Of a stretch of 57,439 nucleotides of DNA, positions 17,666 to 27,001 are shown one piece after another. How positions within the stretch are numbered: the stretch's first letter is position 1; every line of letters begins with the position of its first letter. The stretch comes from a virus, in the IMG/VR virus record IMGVR_UViG_3300046737_000215, positions 1 to 57,439 of that record, one strand, 5' to 3'. The notes beneath the pieces are model-generated. The model was given only the letters and a program-made list of their open reading frames with translations, was not told the DNA's origin and searched no databases. Position numbers and translations under genes: made by a program.

Positions 17666-18070
17666 ATGACCAAGACCAAAGACGCTTCGAGTGACCAGAA
17701 CGGCGCTGAATGGGACGACGGCGACAGCTGGCACGACCTCAACGCGAAGCCCGCAGAAGACCAAGTAGCCGCCCTCGAAGCCGAACTGGCCGCCACCTAC
17801 GCCAAGCTGGCGCGCACCGCCGACCTGCTCCAAGCCGAGCGCGACAAAGTAGCCGAGCTCGAAACAGCCAACGACAACGCCCCACTGCGGGAGCTGTTGG
17901 CCCAGTGGGACTCGTCGTCTGACGAGATGCGCCTGGACTGGGCGGCCGACCAGGTACGCGCAGCGCTCGCCAAGGAGCTGTGGTCGGTCTACGGGCAGCT
18001 GGCCCAGCAGCGCGACGCCCCGGCGTACGAGGAGGGTCGCGCGACGTTGGAGGAGTGGGAGCGCCGATGA
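17666..18070 (+). CDS. Inserted (moron-like) acidic coiled-coil protein, 134 aa
   Basis: On the opposite strand to the virion genes on both sides, with its own promoter and a GAGGA ribosome site 7 bases before the ATG. The protein is acidic, with heptad-like helix EDQVAALEAELAATYAKL and a second helical part (LRELLAQWDSSSDEM, WAADQVRAALAKEL). It lies inside the 494-bp segment bounded by the 51-bp repeats. No family recognised. Opposite orientation, own promoter and flanking duplication suggest later acquisition. Confidence 0.6.
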   Translation: MTKTKDASSDQNGAEWDDGDSWHDLNAKPAEDQVAALEAELAATYAKLARTADLLQAERDKVAELETANDNAPLRELLAQWDSSSDEMRLDWAADQVRAALAKELWSVYGQLAQQRDAPAYEEGRATLEEWERR

Positions 18071-18107
18071 GCCCACGCGACCGTTTCGGACGGCGCCTCG
18101 GCGAACC

Positions 18108-18158
18108 GGGTGTCGGCATGTGCTTATATTACTCTACCAGCTCCAGCTTCGACCCCGT
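18108..18158. repeat. 51-bp direct repeat, right copy
   Basis: Identical to 17563-17613. Here the stop-side codons (GSKLELVE, stop) are the real end of the gene at 18129. Just left of it, CTCGGCGAACCGGGTGTC (18097-18114) also occurs at 17394-17411 within the next virion gene, so the junction is a mosaic. Confidence 0.95.
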
Positions 18159-20087
18159 TCGCTGAAGCGCCTCTACGTCGTCGGGCGAAAGGGGCTGCTC
18201 GACGCCGTCCGAGAACCGGTAAACGCGCTTTGCCGGGGTGCCGCCCGCCGGCGGGGCCGCGCCGCCCTTGGGCTCCTTCGTGAAGCGCATCTTTTGCATG
18301 TAGTTCGCGTAACCCTGCTGGGTGTCTGCGTACTGCTGACGGAGCTGGTTGTACGAGTCGCCGCGCTTGAAATACTCTTGCGGGTCCGCGGTGATACCCA
18401 TGAAGCGGTCGAACTCGCCAGCGTTAGGGGCGCCAGCGCCGGCCGCTTGGGTGCCCATCGGGACTGCCAGTACGCGCAACCGGTCGACGCGGGCTTTCAC
18501 GTTCGGGTCTGTCCAATCGAGCTTGTTGCTCTTGACTTGCTCCGCGATCTTGAGAAGTTCGCCTTGGACGTACTCTAGGTTCGCGACGGGTTTGACCTCG
18601 TCCGCCACCTTCGCAAGGATTTGCGGCGTCAACCCCGGTGGAGCGACCCAATCCTGGGGCGCCCACGGAGCTTCCTGGCCCTTGGCCGCTGCCGCTTCGA
18701 CCTTCGCGCGGTCTAGGTCGGCCTTAGCGCCCAGCGCGTTGGTCTCCGCGATCGTCTTCGGCTGCGACAAGAGCTCCGAGCCGAGCTTCGCTTCGGTGGT
18801 TTGGTTCTTGAGGTTCCTGGCGAGTACCCGGTGACCGACTGCGCCGTGGGACTTGGCGATATAGTCCGCCTCTTCTTGGGTCTTGGCGTTCGCGATGAGC
18901 GAGGTGACCTTGCGCTCGTATTCCGCTTGAGCGGCTTTTGCGCGGACTTGAAGCGTGTGGTCGACAAGCTCTTTTTGAAACCCCACACGGGCTTCTGCGA
19001 TGTTGTTTAGTTGCTGAGCCGTAGTGGCCTGCTTGGCGCCCTCCGCCAACGCCGAATCGAACTCAGCCACGGCGGCTTTGTGGACTGCCAGCGCCTTTTC
19101 GTCTTCGTCCGCGGCGTTTAGGCGGTCCATATTCAGCAACTTGCCCATACCGTCGAGGTGCTGCTTGCCGCCCTCAACGTCGCTCTTCCAGCGATTGAGC
19201 CGCACCGACATCGCCGGGCCAATGACGTTGGCAAGGATGTTGCCGGTGGCCTCTTTGCCGCCCGCTGCCGCAAACGCGCCGAGCAGCCCGAAGATGAGCT
19301 GCGACGTGTTGAAAGGCGGGTTGCCCATCTTCTCTTGGAGCTGCTTCTGCTCGTCTTGCCACTGCGCGCGGGTCTCTTCGAAACGCCTATGCTGCAAGTC
19401 TCCGCGCTCTTTGGTACCACGGATGTGCTCGGCGCCTTCGGTGGCAGAAGCTTCGTAGGTTTTGTGCCGCTGGGCGTCAGCTGCTTTGATAATGTCGCCT
19501 TTCTCGCCGAGAAGCTCGCCGCTGCGGACGTCCAATGCCGCCCGGTGGGCTTGAAGCTTGCGGGTCGGGTCAGACGGGTTGTGGGCCAGCGTCTCGATTT
19601 CGGGCTCGCGCGGCGGGGCTGGGGGCGCCGCGTGGCCCTGGCGGGTCAAGCCCAAGATATCCGCGTCGGTCGGCTTCTCGGCGGGGGCAAGCTCGCGCGG
19701 CGGGGCTTCGGTCGGCCTAGGCGCCGCTTCGCTGGCCGCCGCGGCGACTTGCGGAGACGCTTGACGCACGGCGCCGGCGGTCGCCTTGGGGCGCGGGGCC
19801 GACTCTTCGGCTACCGGCGGCGGGGTCGGCATTGGCTCGGGGGCGCTAGGCGCCGGGGGCGCGGGCTGACGAGTCGGCTCGGGGGCCGCCGGCTCTGCCG
19901 AACGCGAGTACGCGATAGGCGTCTGCATAGCCAACTTTGCGTACTCGTCTTCGAGGGCTGCCGGCGCGGCTGGCGCAGCGGGGGCCGGGGCAGCTTGCGG
20001 AGACATAGACATGGGGCCTTGGGCACCGAGTTGGTACGGGCTGCCCATGGCCCGTAGGGCCGCGTCGATTTCTTCTGGAGTCGGCAT
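18129..20087 (-). CDS. Internal virion protein, Pro/Ala-rich and coiled coil
   Basis: A 652-residue structural protein. Residues 1-150 are Ala/Pro/Glu-rich and disordered; then long helices with ALDVRSGELLGEKGDIIKAA and EHIRGTKERGDLQHRRFEETR, likely coiled coil. Starts MPTPEEIDAALRAMG at an ATG overlapping the stop of the previous gene (TAATG), after GAGGGG. Ends TGSKLELVE within the right direct repeat. By position it matches the internal core or ejection proteins of podoviruses. Confidence 0.65.
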   Translation of the reverse strand: MPTPEEIDAALRAMGSPYQLGAQGPMSMSPQAAPAPAAPAAPAALEDEYAKLAMQTPIAYSRSAEPAAPEPTRQPAPPAPSAPEPMPTPPPVAEESAPRPKATAGAVRQASPQVAAAASEAAPRPTEAPPRELAPAEKPTDADILGLTRQGHAAPPAPPREPEIETLAHNPSDPTRKLQAHRAALDVRSGELLGEKGDIIKAADAQRHKTYEASATEGAEHIRGTKERGDLQHRRFEETRAQWQDEQKQLQEKMGNPPFNTSQLIFGLLGAFAAAGGKEATGNILANVIGPAMSVRLNRWKSDVEGGKQHLDGMGKLLNMDRLNAADEDEKALAVHKAAVAEFDSALAEGAKQATTAQQLNNIAEARVGFQKELVDHTLQVRAKAAQAEYERKVTSLIANAKTQEEADYIAKSHGAVGHRVLARNLKNQTTEAKLGSELLSQPKTIAETNALGAKADLDRAKVEAAAAKGQEAPWAPQDWVAPPGLTPQILAKVADEVKPVANLEYVQGELLKIAEQVKSNKLDWTDPNVKARVDRLRVLAVPMGTQAAGAGAPNAGEFDRFMGITADPQEYFKRGDSYNQLRQQYADTQQGYANYMQKMRFTKEPKGGAAPPAGGTPAKRVYRFSDGVEQPLSPDDVEALQRTGSKLELVE

Positions 20088-20491
20088 TATCCCCTCACCG
20101 AGTTAGCGCTCTTTGCGGCGCCCGCATAGTTGCCCATGTACAGATTCGCAACGGTTCCCACGATCCCGCTAATCTTGTCCATCCCGGACTTCTGACCAGA
20201 GCCATCATTCGACCCCAGCGCCTGGAGGCTGCCCTGGATGCCGTTCACGACGTCCGAGCCAGTGACGCCGTCTTCTTCGTCCTTCTTGGCCTCGGTTTCA
20301 ACGCCAGGCATGCCGGCGCCAGCCGACGTGTTGACTCGTGGCGGCGGGGCCGCCGACTCGGCAGCGGGCTTCGCCTCTGGGGTAGAGGCCTGCTGGGCGG
20401 CGGGCGCCGCGCCCAGCGTCGGGAGCTGATACGAGCTTCCGGTGGCTTGGAGCGCCTGATTAGTGGCGTAGGGGTCGTACTGGAAGGCCAT
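20087..20491 (-). CDS. Small internal virion protein, 134 aa
   Basis: The start is the ATG at 20491 (MAFQYDPYATNQALQ). Residues 10-25 (ALQATGSSYQLPTLG) resemble the beginning of the next protein (ALRAMGSPYQLGAQG), suggesting a shared binding motif. Ala/Pro-rich linker, then a short helical end with GIVGTVANLYMGNYAGAAKS. Coupled by TAATG to the 652-residue gene. Probably part of the internal core; not assigned to a family. Confidence 0.6.
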   Translation of the reverse strand: MAFQYDPYATNQALQATGSSYQLPTLGAAPAAQQASTPEAKPAAESAAPPPRVNTSAGAGMPGVETEAKKDEEDGVTGSDVVNGIQGSLQALGSNDGSGQKSGMDKISGIVGTVANLYMGNYAGAAKSANSVRG

Positions 20492-20528
20492 TCCAAGAGG
20501 ATATCGCACTTGGGGCCAGAGCGGGCGG

Positions 20529-21884
20529 TTAGCCCCCGGGCATCAGGAACTTGGCGAGCATCGGGCGGTCTTCGGCGGCGCGGTCCTTTTGTGCCCCGTA
20601 CTTCGCCCCGAGGACGTCCGACTGATAGCCAAGGTCCGTGTGGGCTGCCTGAGTGGCGTTAGTGGCGTTGCCCGTCGCGACGTTGGCGCGCTGCGATTGG
20701 AGCTGCAAGTTCGACTGGTTGCTTTGGTTGGCGCGGGCCTGGGCCGCCTGCGCAGCCTGAGCACGAGCCGCTTGGTCGGCCGCCGCTGCTTGCGTGCCCA
20801 TCTGGGCTTGAGCCCCAGCAACGCCGAGTCCGGCTTGCGCCCGCGCGGCGGCGGCGGCTTCGAGACTGCCGGCGTTCTGCCCCGCGATGTTTAGCTGGTT
20901 GGTGCGCTCCTGGCCGGCAGCGCCCAGTCGAGTCTGGAGCCCAAGGTTCGCTGAGTCCACGGTCTCTCCGCGTGTCGCCATCGCCGCGGCGTACCGCTGC
21001 TGAGCGACTTGGTCGGCCAGCTGCAGGTTCTGCTGGGCCGCGAGGTCGCCCGACGCTGCGCCGGCCGACGCCAACGCTTGTTGCATCGCCAGCGCTCCGC
21101 CTTCGCCTTGTGCCGCCGCGAGCCCTTGGGCTTGCCGGTTAAGCATCTGGGTCGAGCGGTTCTGGTTCGCGGCGGCGTTTACTTGGTTGGCCGCGATGTT
21201 GGCCTCGGCGAGCGACCCGATGCTGGGGGCGGCGGCAAGCGCCGACTCGCGCTGGGCAAGAATGCTTTCGCCCGAGTCCCGGAGCGACCCGTTGTTGTAC
21301 GCCTGGTTGCGTTGGTCGAGTGCTGACTGGGCGCCTTGGGTGTACTCGTTGCTCGCGGTCGAGCCGGCGGCGCCAAGGCGGTTCGAGCCTTCGCGCGCGG
21401 CTTTGTTGATTTGGTCGATGGAGCTGTATGCCTCCATATCCCGGGTGTCCGCCGCGTAGCGGTCATTCCGGTAGTCACCTTCGGCGCTCTTCTGGGCGTT
21501 GCGGGCACTCTGGAGCTCTTCCTTGACGTACCCCGCCGCCGCCGAGCGCTGCGCGCGCGCCTCGCGAGAGTTCTGTTTGGCCTCCTCGTAGAGAGCGGCT
21601 TCTTCCTTCTGGCTGCCGCCGAGGGACTTATATTCCAGCGCCTTTTCGGTGCGCGCGTTCTTGCGCGCGGCGACGTTGTTGGCGATGCGCTCGATCGGGC
21701 CGCCTTTGAAGACCCCTTTGTACTTGCCTTTTTCCTTAACGCCGGCGGCCGTGGCCCCAGACTGGTCAAGAAGACTTTGAAGCTCCGAGTCTGAGATTTT
21801 CTTCCCGGGGTTCTCAGCCTGCCAGGCCGCTGCGAGCTGCTTGGCCTTTGCGACAGCCGCCATTTGTTCTTTTTGACTAGCCAT
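20529..21884 (-). CDS. Internal virion protein, Ala/Gln-rich coiled coil
   Basis: A 451-residue, almost wholly helical protein rich in Ala, Gln, Asn and Arg (QAARAQAAQAAQARANQSNQ). It sits between the tail nozzle and the other internal proteins, the position of gp14-like internal core proteins in T7-like phages. Lys/Arg-rich N-terminus (MASQKEQMAAVAKAKQL). Role inferred: part of the ejectosome that forms the DNA channel through the envelope. Confidence 0.65.
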   Translation of the reverse strand: MASQKEQMAAVAKAKQLAAAWQAENPGKKISDSELQSLLDQSGATAAGVKEKGKYKGVFKGGPIERIANNVAARKNARTEKALEYKSLGGSQKEEAALYEEAKQNSREARAQRSAAAGYVKEELQSARNAQKSAEGDYRNDRYAADTRDMEAYSSIDQINKAAREGSNRLGAAGSTASNEYTQGAQSALDQRNQAYNNGSLRDSGESILAQRESALAAAPSIGSLAEANIAANQVNAAANQNRSTQMLNRQAQGLAAAQGEGGALAMQQALASAGAASGDLAAQQNLQLADQVAQQRYAAAMATRGETVDSANLGLQTRLGAAGQERTNQLNIAGQNAGSLEAAAAARAQAGLGVAGAQAQMGTQAAAADQAARAQAAQAAQARANQSNQSNLQLQSQRANVATGNATNATQAAHTDLGYQSDVLGAKYGAQKDRAAEDRPMLAKFLMPGG

Positions 21885-21923
21885 GCCCCTAGTCTAGCTC
21901 GTTCGGGCGGCCCCTAGCCCCGG

Positions 21924-24900
21924 TTACTTATAGGAGCCCTGTATTCGGGAAGCCTCGTGCACCTGAGCTTGGACGGTGTACCGGAAGGTGAGGCAAATCG
22001 GGGCTACGCCGTGCCTTACCGGCCACTCGTCATACGGCACTTCTGGGTCGGCTAGCGGCGCGGCCTCGGTGATGCGGACCTTTATCGCTTTCGTGTCTTG
22101 GCGCTGCGGGGAGACGTGGAGCGTGTAGCGGTCGTAGCCGCCGAGTAGGCCGAGGATTTCCGTCTCGGTCCAACTTCGCGAGGTGTAGCCGGTCGACGAC
22201 TCAGACTCTTCGTAGTTGGTGAACACCTCGACCGTGATGCCGTGGGCCGAGCCCCAGCGCGCCGAGAAGATGGTCTCGTGCAGCAACACGGAGTCTTGGA
22301 AGTCTCCGCCCAGCACAACCCAGTCGGTCTCCCAGCTCATATCCGCGTCGTATGACAAGGTCTCGGCGTCCATCGAGTAGAACGTCTGGGGCGGATCTCC
22401 CTCGACGTCTGGGTCGTTCGAGCCAACGATGAGCGTCGCGCCGGGGTCAAACCCGAGGGGGTGCACGAGTGAGCCCAGCGCGGGCGCGTCCCACATCGTC
22501 CACCGGTTGAGCGCGTAGTTGTGAACCTTCCACTCGCCATCGACCAGGAACGCCACCTCGTCTTGGTTCCGGAGCAACGTCGCTCCGGAAACGGGGGTCT
22601 CGGGCTGGACGCCTTGTAGGGCCGTGGGCTGCCCGCCCGCGAAGACGAAGAAGTCGCTACCGCGCTGGAAGTAGATCCCGGCCGGCGTCTGGATGACGGA
22701 CTCGCGAGACGTCGTGCCCACGTACGCCAGCAGCTGGGGCGCCGAGAATGAGCCGCCCGACGGGTTGCCGACTAGGTTGTCCGGCCCCGAGCCCGAGATG
22801 CCGTAAATGGCATATTCCGTGAACACCACCACGGAGCCTTGCCACTCTCGGACGGCCATCGTGCGTCCAGCGCCTGCCGGTAGGACGATTTCGTACGCGG
22901 GGTGGAACTCGAACCCGACACCGGCGATGCGGTGCTTTGAGTGAACGACGCGCGACCGCATTTCCGCGTCCAGGATCCAGCACCGATCGCCAATGATGGC
23001 GATGTCGTGCGCGGGCGGCGGCGGCTGGGGGGTCTGCTCCTCGTTGGCTGTGCCGCGCGAGTACAGCTGCTTTAGCGCCGTGTCGGGGTAGGATAAATCG
23101 CCGGCTAGCTGTACTATGTTGGCAAACGTGAAAGGCCGTTCCGGGAGAAGGTGCGCCGTCGCCCCGTTGGTCTCGGTCGTGTAGATAAAGGCGTCCAGGG
23201 TCGACTGGCGTTCGCCGTCCCGCATGGAAACCGGCCCGGTGATGTAGACTGTGATCGGTGTGCCTGTGCCCGTGAAGTTAACCACGGCAGGCGCCGTACG
23301 GTGCTCCAACCCCGAGGCGTCGTGCCACGTGTAGACGCAAGCCATCGAGTAGGCGCCCACGGGGTAGATGTCCCCGGTCCCGGCTCCGGCGTTAATGGTT
23401 ATGTGCGGCGCGTACAAGGGGCCGCCCATTTCGACGATTTCCGTGCCGTCCCATTGGACTGGCAACGCCGCCGCCACGTAGGCTGAGCCGTCCTTGTCGT
23501 GGGCCACTGGCGGCTGAAACGGGGCGAAATCCAACTCGACGAAGCGCACCGGATGGTCCGTTTGCAAGCTCGAGCCAACTGTGTCTTTGAGATAGGTTGC
23601 GTACAGCTTGGTGCCGTAGTTCAACGTTGAGTTGTTGAGGGGCATGGCTAGCCCGATGTATGCCGGGGCCAACGTGAAGCGCACGCACCCGTATCTGGCC
23701 ACGGGCGTGAACGACGTCAGGTCGCCGATCAAGTACACCGTCACCGAGGGGTCGACAACGTGGTCAGGGTGGTCAGGGGCTTGGGCGTCGATGCCATAGC
23801 GTGGCACCATATCAAACAGCGGGTACAGCTCGTCGTCGGCGAACCGAATGGTGGCGCCAGTGGAGCTTAACCCCATCCACGGTATGTACATCCGTTGGGT
23901 CAGCACGTTGGTGGTCATCGGGAGCGAGTACAAAATGCACCCGTTGTACGTAAGCGAGTCGAACGAGCCGTCCGTGTAGGAGTTCGCCACGATCAAGTGG
24001 GTTCCGAGCGCGGGCGTAGAAAGGAACTGAACCGCCGTATCCGAAAAACGGTCGGCGCCCCCGGAGGTGCTGTCGAAGTTTATAACCGCCAGAGTGGTGG
24101 GGTTTAGGATTGCCCCGGCGACGTAGTCCCCGGTGTACCCGTTCCAGCCAACCCCCACGTAGTGCGCGCCGTCTATCTTCTCGAAAACGATATCCGTGGA
24201 CCCGCCGCCGCCCATGGATAGAAAGGTAGCCGGAGATGTGACGACCGCGTAGGTGTTTACGTCGATGCGGTGCACCTTTCCCTCAAAGGGTGCCCCGCTC
24301 CGTTCCGTGGTGACGTACGCGTACTGCTCGAAGGTGCTGTCGGCAACGCCGTCCGCGCCGAAGGTCAACCCGGTGTCGATCCCCATGGCCGCGCCTGCGT
24401 TGATGGTTAACGCAAACATGACGGTGCCCGAGACCACGACGGTGTCTACCAAGGTCAACGCCGCCGACATGAGCTGCGTGTTTAAGGAGTACCAGATGCG
24501 AACCCCGCTGGCACCGTGCGCCGTCAGCCCCAGCCAAGGTTGGGTCGCGCCGTTGCGGAATACCACAACCGGGGGCGCAATGACTGCGCCATCTTGGTCA
24601 GATACCGTGACGAAAACGTCGCCGCCACCGATGGAGCCGTCCTTGGTATAGGCCAGGTACGCGGTCCAAATGTAGCCGGTCGTGTGGTCTAAGCAGGTGC
24701 TCGCGTAGTTGAGTGAAGCCGCGGACGGGACCGCGCCCGCCCGGGTGATTTGACACGGGATGTAGGAGTTCTGGGGGAGCGTTGGGTCCAAAGGCGACAC
24801 CAGCTGGCCAGTGCCCGGCAAGCCGATAATGCCCTCGGCCGTCAGCACCGAGTTGCCGGTCTGTCCCGGGCGTCGGAAGGTCACGACGTTGCGCCCGGCA

Positions 24901-25121
24901 GCCGCCGAGACCATCCCGTGGACCTCACCGCCCGACAGCGACGAGCCTTCGGACTGGTAGGGCGCGCGTACGCACGTCCCGCGCCGTTCCGACAATCGCG
25001 TATTACGCGACGCCCGGAGCGTGAGGCTGGCGCCTTGCGACGCCACTGGGCCGCCGAGTTCGGTAGAAGCTTGTTCGTCTACGCCGCCGTTAAGGAGCAC
25101 CGACACTTTCGACATGGCCAT
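21924..25121 (-). CDS. Tail tubular protein B (nozzle)
   Basis: A 1065-residue beta-rich protein starting MAMSKVSVLLNGGVDEQ (a second ATG lies two codons later). The opening pattern (LNGGVDEQAS, LRASRNTRLSERRGT) is typical of podoviral nozzle proteins, where a short N-terminal segment contacts the adaptor. Length is above the T7 protein (about 800), so extra beta domains are likely. It is encoded next to the adaptor and a 102-residue protein, all overlapping. Confidence 0.8.
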   Translation of the reverse strand: MAMSKVSVLLNGGVDEQASTELGGPVASQGASLTLRASRNTRLSERRGTCVRAPYQSEGSSLSGGEVHGMVSAAAGRNVVTFRRPGQTGNSVLTAEGIIGLPGTGQLVSPLDPTLPQNSYIPCQITRAGAVPSAASLNYASTCLDHTTGYIWTAYLAYTKDGSIGGGDVFVTVSDQDGAVIAPPVVVFRNGATQPWLGLTAHGASGVRIWYSLNTQLMSAALTLVDTVVVSGTVMFALTINAGAAMGIDTGLTFGADGVADSTFEQYAYVTTERSGAPFEGKVHRIDVNTYAVVTSPATFLSMGGGGSTDIVFEKIDGAHYVGVGWNGYTGDYVAGAILNPTTLAVINFDSTSGGADRFSDTAVQFLSTPALGTHLIVANSYTDGSFDSLTYNGCILYSLPMTTNVLTQRMYIPWMGLSSTGATIRFADDELYPLFDMVPRYGIDAQAPDHPDHVVDPSVTVYLIGDLTSFTPVARYGCVRFTLAPAYIGLAMPLNNSTLNYGTKLYATYLKDTVGSSLQTDHPVRFVELDFAPFQPPVAHDKDGSAYVAAALPVQWDGTEIVEMGGPLYAPHITINAGAGTGDIYPVGAYSMACVYTWHDASGLEHRTAPAVVNFTGTGTPITVYITGPVSMRDGERQSTLDAFIYTTETNGATAHLLPERPFTFANIVQLAGDLSYPDTALKQLYSRGTANEEQTPQPPPPAHDIAIIGDRCWILDAEMRSRVVHSKHRIAGVGFEFHPAYEIVLPAGAGRTMAVREWQGSVVVFTEYAIYGISGSGPDNLVGNPSGGSFSAPQLLAYVGTTSRESVIQTPAGIYFQRGSDFFVFAGGQPTALQGVQPETPVSGATLLRNQDEVAFLVDGEWKVHNYALNRWTMWDAPALGSLVHPLGFDPGATLIVGSNDPDVEGDPPQTFYSMDAETLSYDADMSWETDWVVLGGDFQDSVLLHETIFSARWGSAHGITVEVFTNYEESESSTGYTSRSWTETEILGLLGGYDRYTLHVSPQRQDTKAIKVRITEAAPLADPEVPYDEWPVRHGVAPICLTFRYTVQAQVHEASRIQGSYK

Positions 25122-25122
25122 T

Positions 25123-25431
25123 TCAATACACTCTCAATCGGACGGTTAGGTCGGCCAACGGGCCAACGAGGAGGGAAACGGTTAGGTGGGTCTGGGCGTC
25201 GGTGCCCGGCAGCGAGACGGCGGGCGCGCTGGCGGTCGAGGACTGGCCCACGACCGCCGCTCCGGTGAATGCGCGACCGAGGCCGTGCGGCACCGTCACG
25301 GACGTCTGGCCGGCGGGGATGACCAAGGTCAAGTCGACCGACCGGAAGAACGCCGAACGTTGCAGATCGCGAAGGAGCGACGCCGCCGTGAACACGGTCA
25401 ACGACGCTTGGCGCAGGAGCTCGTCCAGCAT
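25123..25431 (-). CDS. Small tail-associated protein, 102 aa
   Basis: Begins MLDELLRQASLTVF; the second half has the phage-typical segment TVPHGLGRAFTGAAVVGQSS and ends with a beta strand LTVRLRVY. The start overlaps the stop of the adaptor gene (TAATG) and its stop is just before the nozzle start, so all three are one unit. Similar short proteins with an HGLGR motif occur in tail operons. Function unknown. Confidence 0.65.
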   Translation of the reverse strand: MLDELLRQASLTVFTAASLLRDLQRSAFFRSVDLTLVIPAGQTSVTVPHGLGRAFTGAAVVGQSSTASAPAVSLPGTDAQTHLTVSLLVGPLADLTVRLRVY

Positions 25432-26147
25432 TAGAAGCTCCAGGGGTCGCGTCGGGCGTTGCGGCCACGGCGCGACCGAACGTCCCGGATAGTCTCGGTG
25501 ACGTGCGGGTCGCGGGTCCGGGCTGCCGAGAAGAGGTTAGCCTCCAGCATCGCCTTTTCCTGAACGAAGACCTGAGCTTGGTCGTGGCGCCCTTGGGCGT
25601 TGAGAATCCACACCACGAGGTCCAGCGTCAGCCACCTGTCCGCATCAACGCGGCTAAGGAAGTCCGTCTGGCCCACTCCGCTCAAGTCCAAGTGGTTCGT
25701 GTAATACACGACCACCGTCTCGGCCACGGACGACGCCGGGAGGAACTGAAGCACGTTGCCCTGGATTTGGTAGTACGGCTTCGGGCCCTGAGCCCACGGC
25801 TGGAGGAGCTCGAGTTGGCCTTGCTCCAAGTCTTCGTGGGTCGCCGAGTCCATCAGCTGCCAGTTGCTGGACGAACGCACCCAGAGCACCGCGGATACCT
25901 CACCGCAGTTGACCGGCAGCGAGGCGAAGCCCACGCCGGCTTGGACCGCCAACGTTGCCTGCTGGATGAAATCCTTGTCCGCGCCGCGGAAGTGCTGGCG
26001 AAAGAGCGCGCTTAGGCTCCGGGCGGACTGGACCAGACGGTAAGTCACCTGAGCGGTGGTGACGTTGGTCGTCGAGGTGAACGTCGGGACGTTAGCCGTT
26101 CGGGCCACGTCTGCCAGGATTTCCGCCATTTGGAAGGTCGTTGCCAT
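25431..26147 (-). CDS. Tail tubular protein A (head-tail adaptor)
   Basis: A 238-residue protein starting MATTFQMAEIL (a TTG two codons upstream is less likely). The mostly helical fold with VDADRWLTLDLVVWILNAQGR and a basic C-terminus (RSRRGRNARRD) fits the podoviral adaptor that joins portal and nozzle. First gene of the tail unit; the divergent capsid-type gene starts about 94 bases away. Confidence 0.7.
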   Translation of the reverse strand: MATTFQMAEILADVARTANVPTFTSTTNVTTAQVTYRLVQSARSLSALFRQHFRGADKDFIQQATLAVQAGVGFASLPVNCGEVSAVLWVRSSSNWQLMDSATHEDLEQGQLELLQPWAQGPKPYYQIQGNVLQFLPASSVAETVVVYYTNHLDLSGVGQTDFLSRVDADRWLTLDLVVWILNAQGRHDQAQVFVQEKAMLEANLFSAARTRDPHVTETIRDVRSRRGRNARRDPWSF

Positions 26148-26240
26148 TGACAAATGTTACGTCACGGGCCGTCCGGGCGGCCGGGGCGCTATTCTTTACC
26201 TAATCGCCCACGAGGGTGGGCCCTAACGTAAGGTTATTCT

Positions 26241-26618
26241 ATGGCGCTTCGCAGACATCTCAACACCTCCGGCCTCATCCCCAACTCGCTAATGGCAGCT
26301 TGCCGTTTCGTTCCCGGCGCCTCCACGGCCGCGATCGTGACGCAGGAACAATGGGGCATCAAGTCCATCACCCGTGACAGCACCGGCGTCTACACCATTG
26401 CCATCTTCGGCAAGGTGAAGGGCATGGTTGCCGTTGCAGTCGCTCAGTCCAACGACGTCACCGCGTACAACTTCGTCCGCGTTGAGTCGCAGTCGGATTC
26501 GGCCGGCACCGTGACGATCTCGCACAAAGCCGTCGCTTACGCGTCGGTGGCGACGGGCCCCTCGGTCTCGGATACGGTCGACGGCATCTGTGTGATGATC
26601 TACGGCCGGGGCGAGTAA
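26241..26618 (+). CDS. Virion-like protein, 125 aa, plus strand
   Basis: MALRRHLNTSGLIPNS then a beta-rich domain (GVYTIAIFGKVKGMVAVAVAQ, VSDTVDGICVMIYGRGE). An AAGG is 8-9 bases before the ATG. It is one of two plus-strand genes embedded in the minus-strand structural region. It resembles the small beta proteins that decorate capsids or tails, and is similar in style to the 134-residue product at 11896. Followed with TAATG overlap by the next gene. Confidence 0.65.
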   Translation: MALRRHLNTSGLIPNSLMAACRFVPGASTAAIVTQEQWGIKSITRDSTGVYTIAIFGKVKGMVAVAVAQSNDVTAYNFVRVESQSDSAGTVTISHKAVAYASVATGPSVSDTVDGICVMIYGRGE

Positions 26619-26914
26619 TGGCTAAGACCACGCTGATGATCGGCATCGGTGCCCCTAAGAAGGGCGGCGAGATGGCCGAAGAGATGTCAGAGAAGATGCC
26701 CGGCATGGCGCCCGAGGAGTCCGAGATGGACCCCCGTACCGCTTCGGCGAAGGCCGTCATGTCGGCTATGAAGACCGGCAACGCCGCCAAGTTCGCGGAC
26801 GCGCTCGAAGAGTTCGTCATGAACCTCGTGGGCTCCGAGGACGAGCACGAAGGCGAGCGCGAGATGGAAGAGGCCGCTCCGAAGGCCGAAGGCGAAGAGC
26901 CCAGCCCGTTCTGA
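26618..26914 (+). CDS. Small acidic Met/Glu-rich protein, 98 aa
   Basis: MAKTTLMIGIGAPKKGGE then a Glu/Met-rich linker (EMAEEMSEKMPGMAPEES) and an amphipathic helix (AKAVMSAMKTGNAAKFADAL), ending in an acidic tail. Coupled to the upstream gene by TAATG. Looks like a virion assembly or capsid accessory protein. Ends just before a strong terminator. Confidence 0.6.
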   Translation: MAKTTLMIGIGAPKKGGEMAEEMSEKMPGMAPEESEMDPRTASAKAVMSAMKTGNAAKFADALEEFVMNLVGSEDEHEGEREMEEAAPKAEGEEPSPF

Positions 26915-26931
26915 TTCTAGCCGTTCCGTAA

Positions 26932-26968
26932 AAAGGGCCCGTTCTGCTTACCGCGGAACGGGCCCTTT
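26932..26968 (+). terminator. Strong intrinsic terminator (probably bidirectional)
   Basis: AAAGGGCCCGTTC (26932-26944) pairs perfectly with GAACGGGCCCTTT (26956-26968) around an 11-base loop. A-run on one side and T-run on the other let it work in both directions, separating the plus genes from the minus small membrane gene. Confidence 0.85.
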
Positions 26969-27001
26969 ACTTTGGCCGTCCACTAGTAACGGACAAGGCG
27001 C

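Noticed and set aside
17584-17796. A 70-codon minus frame ending TGSKLELVE.
   Set aside because: Its end is the remnant of the duplicated gene tail in the left direct repeat; the rest is opposite the inserted gene.
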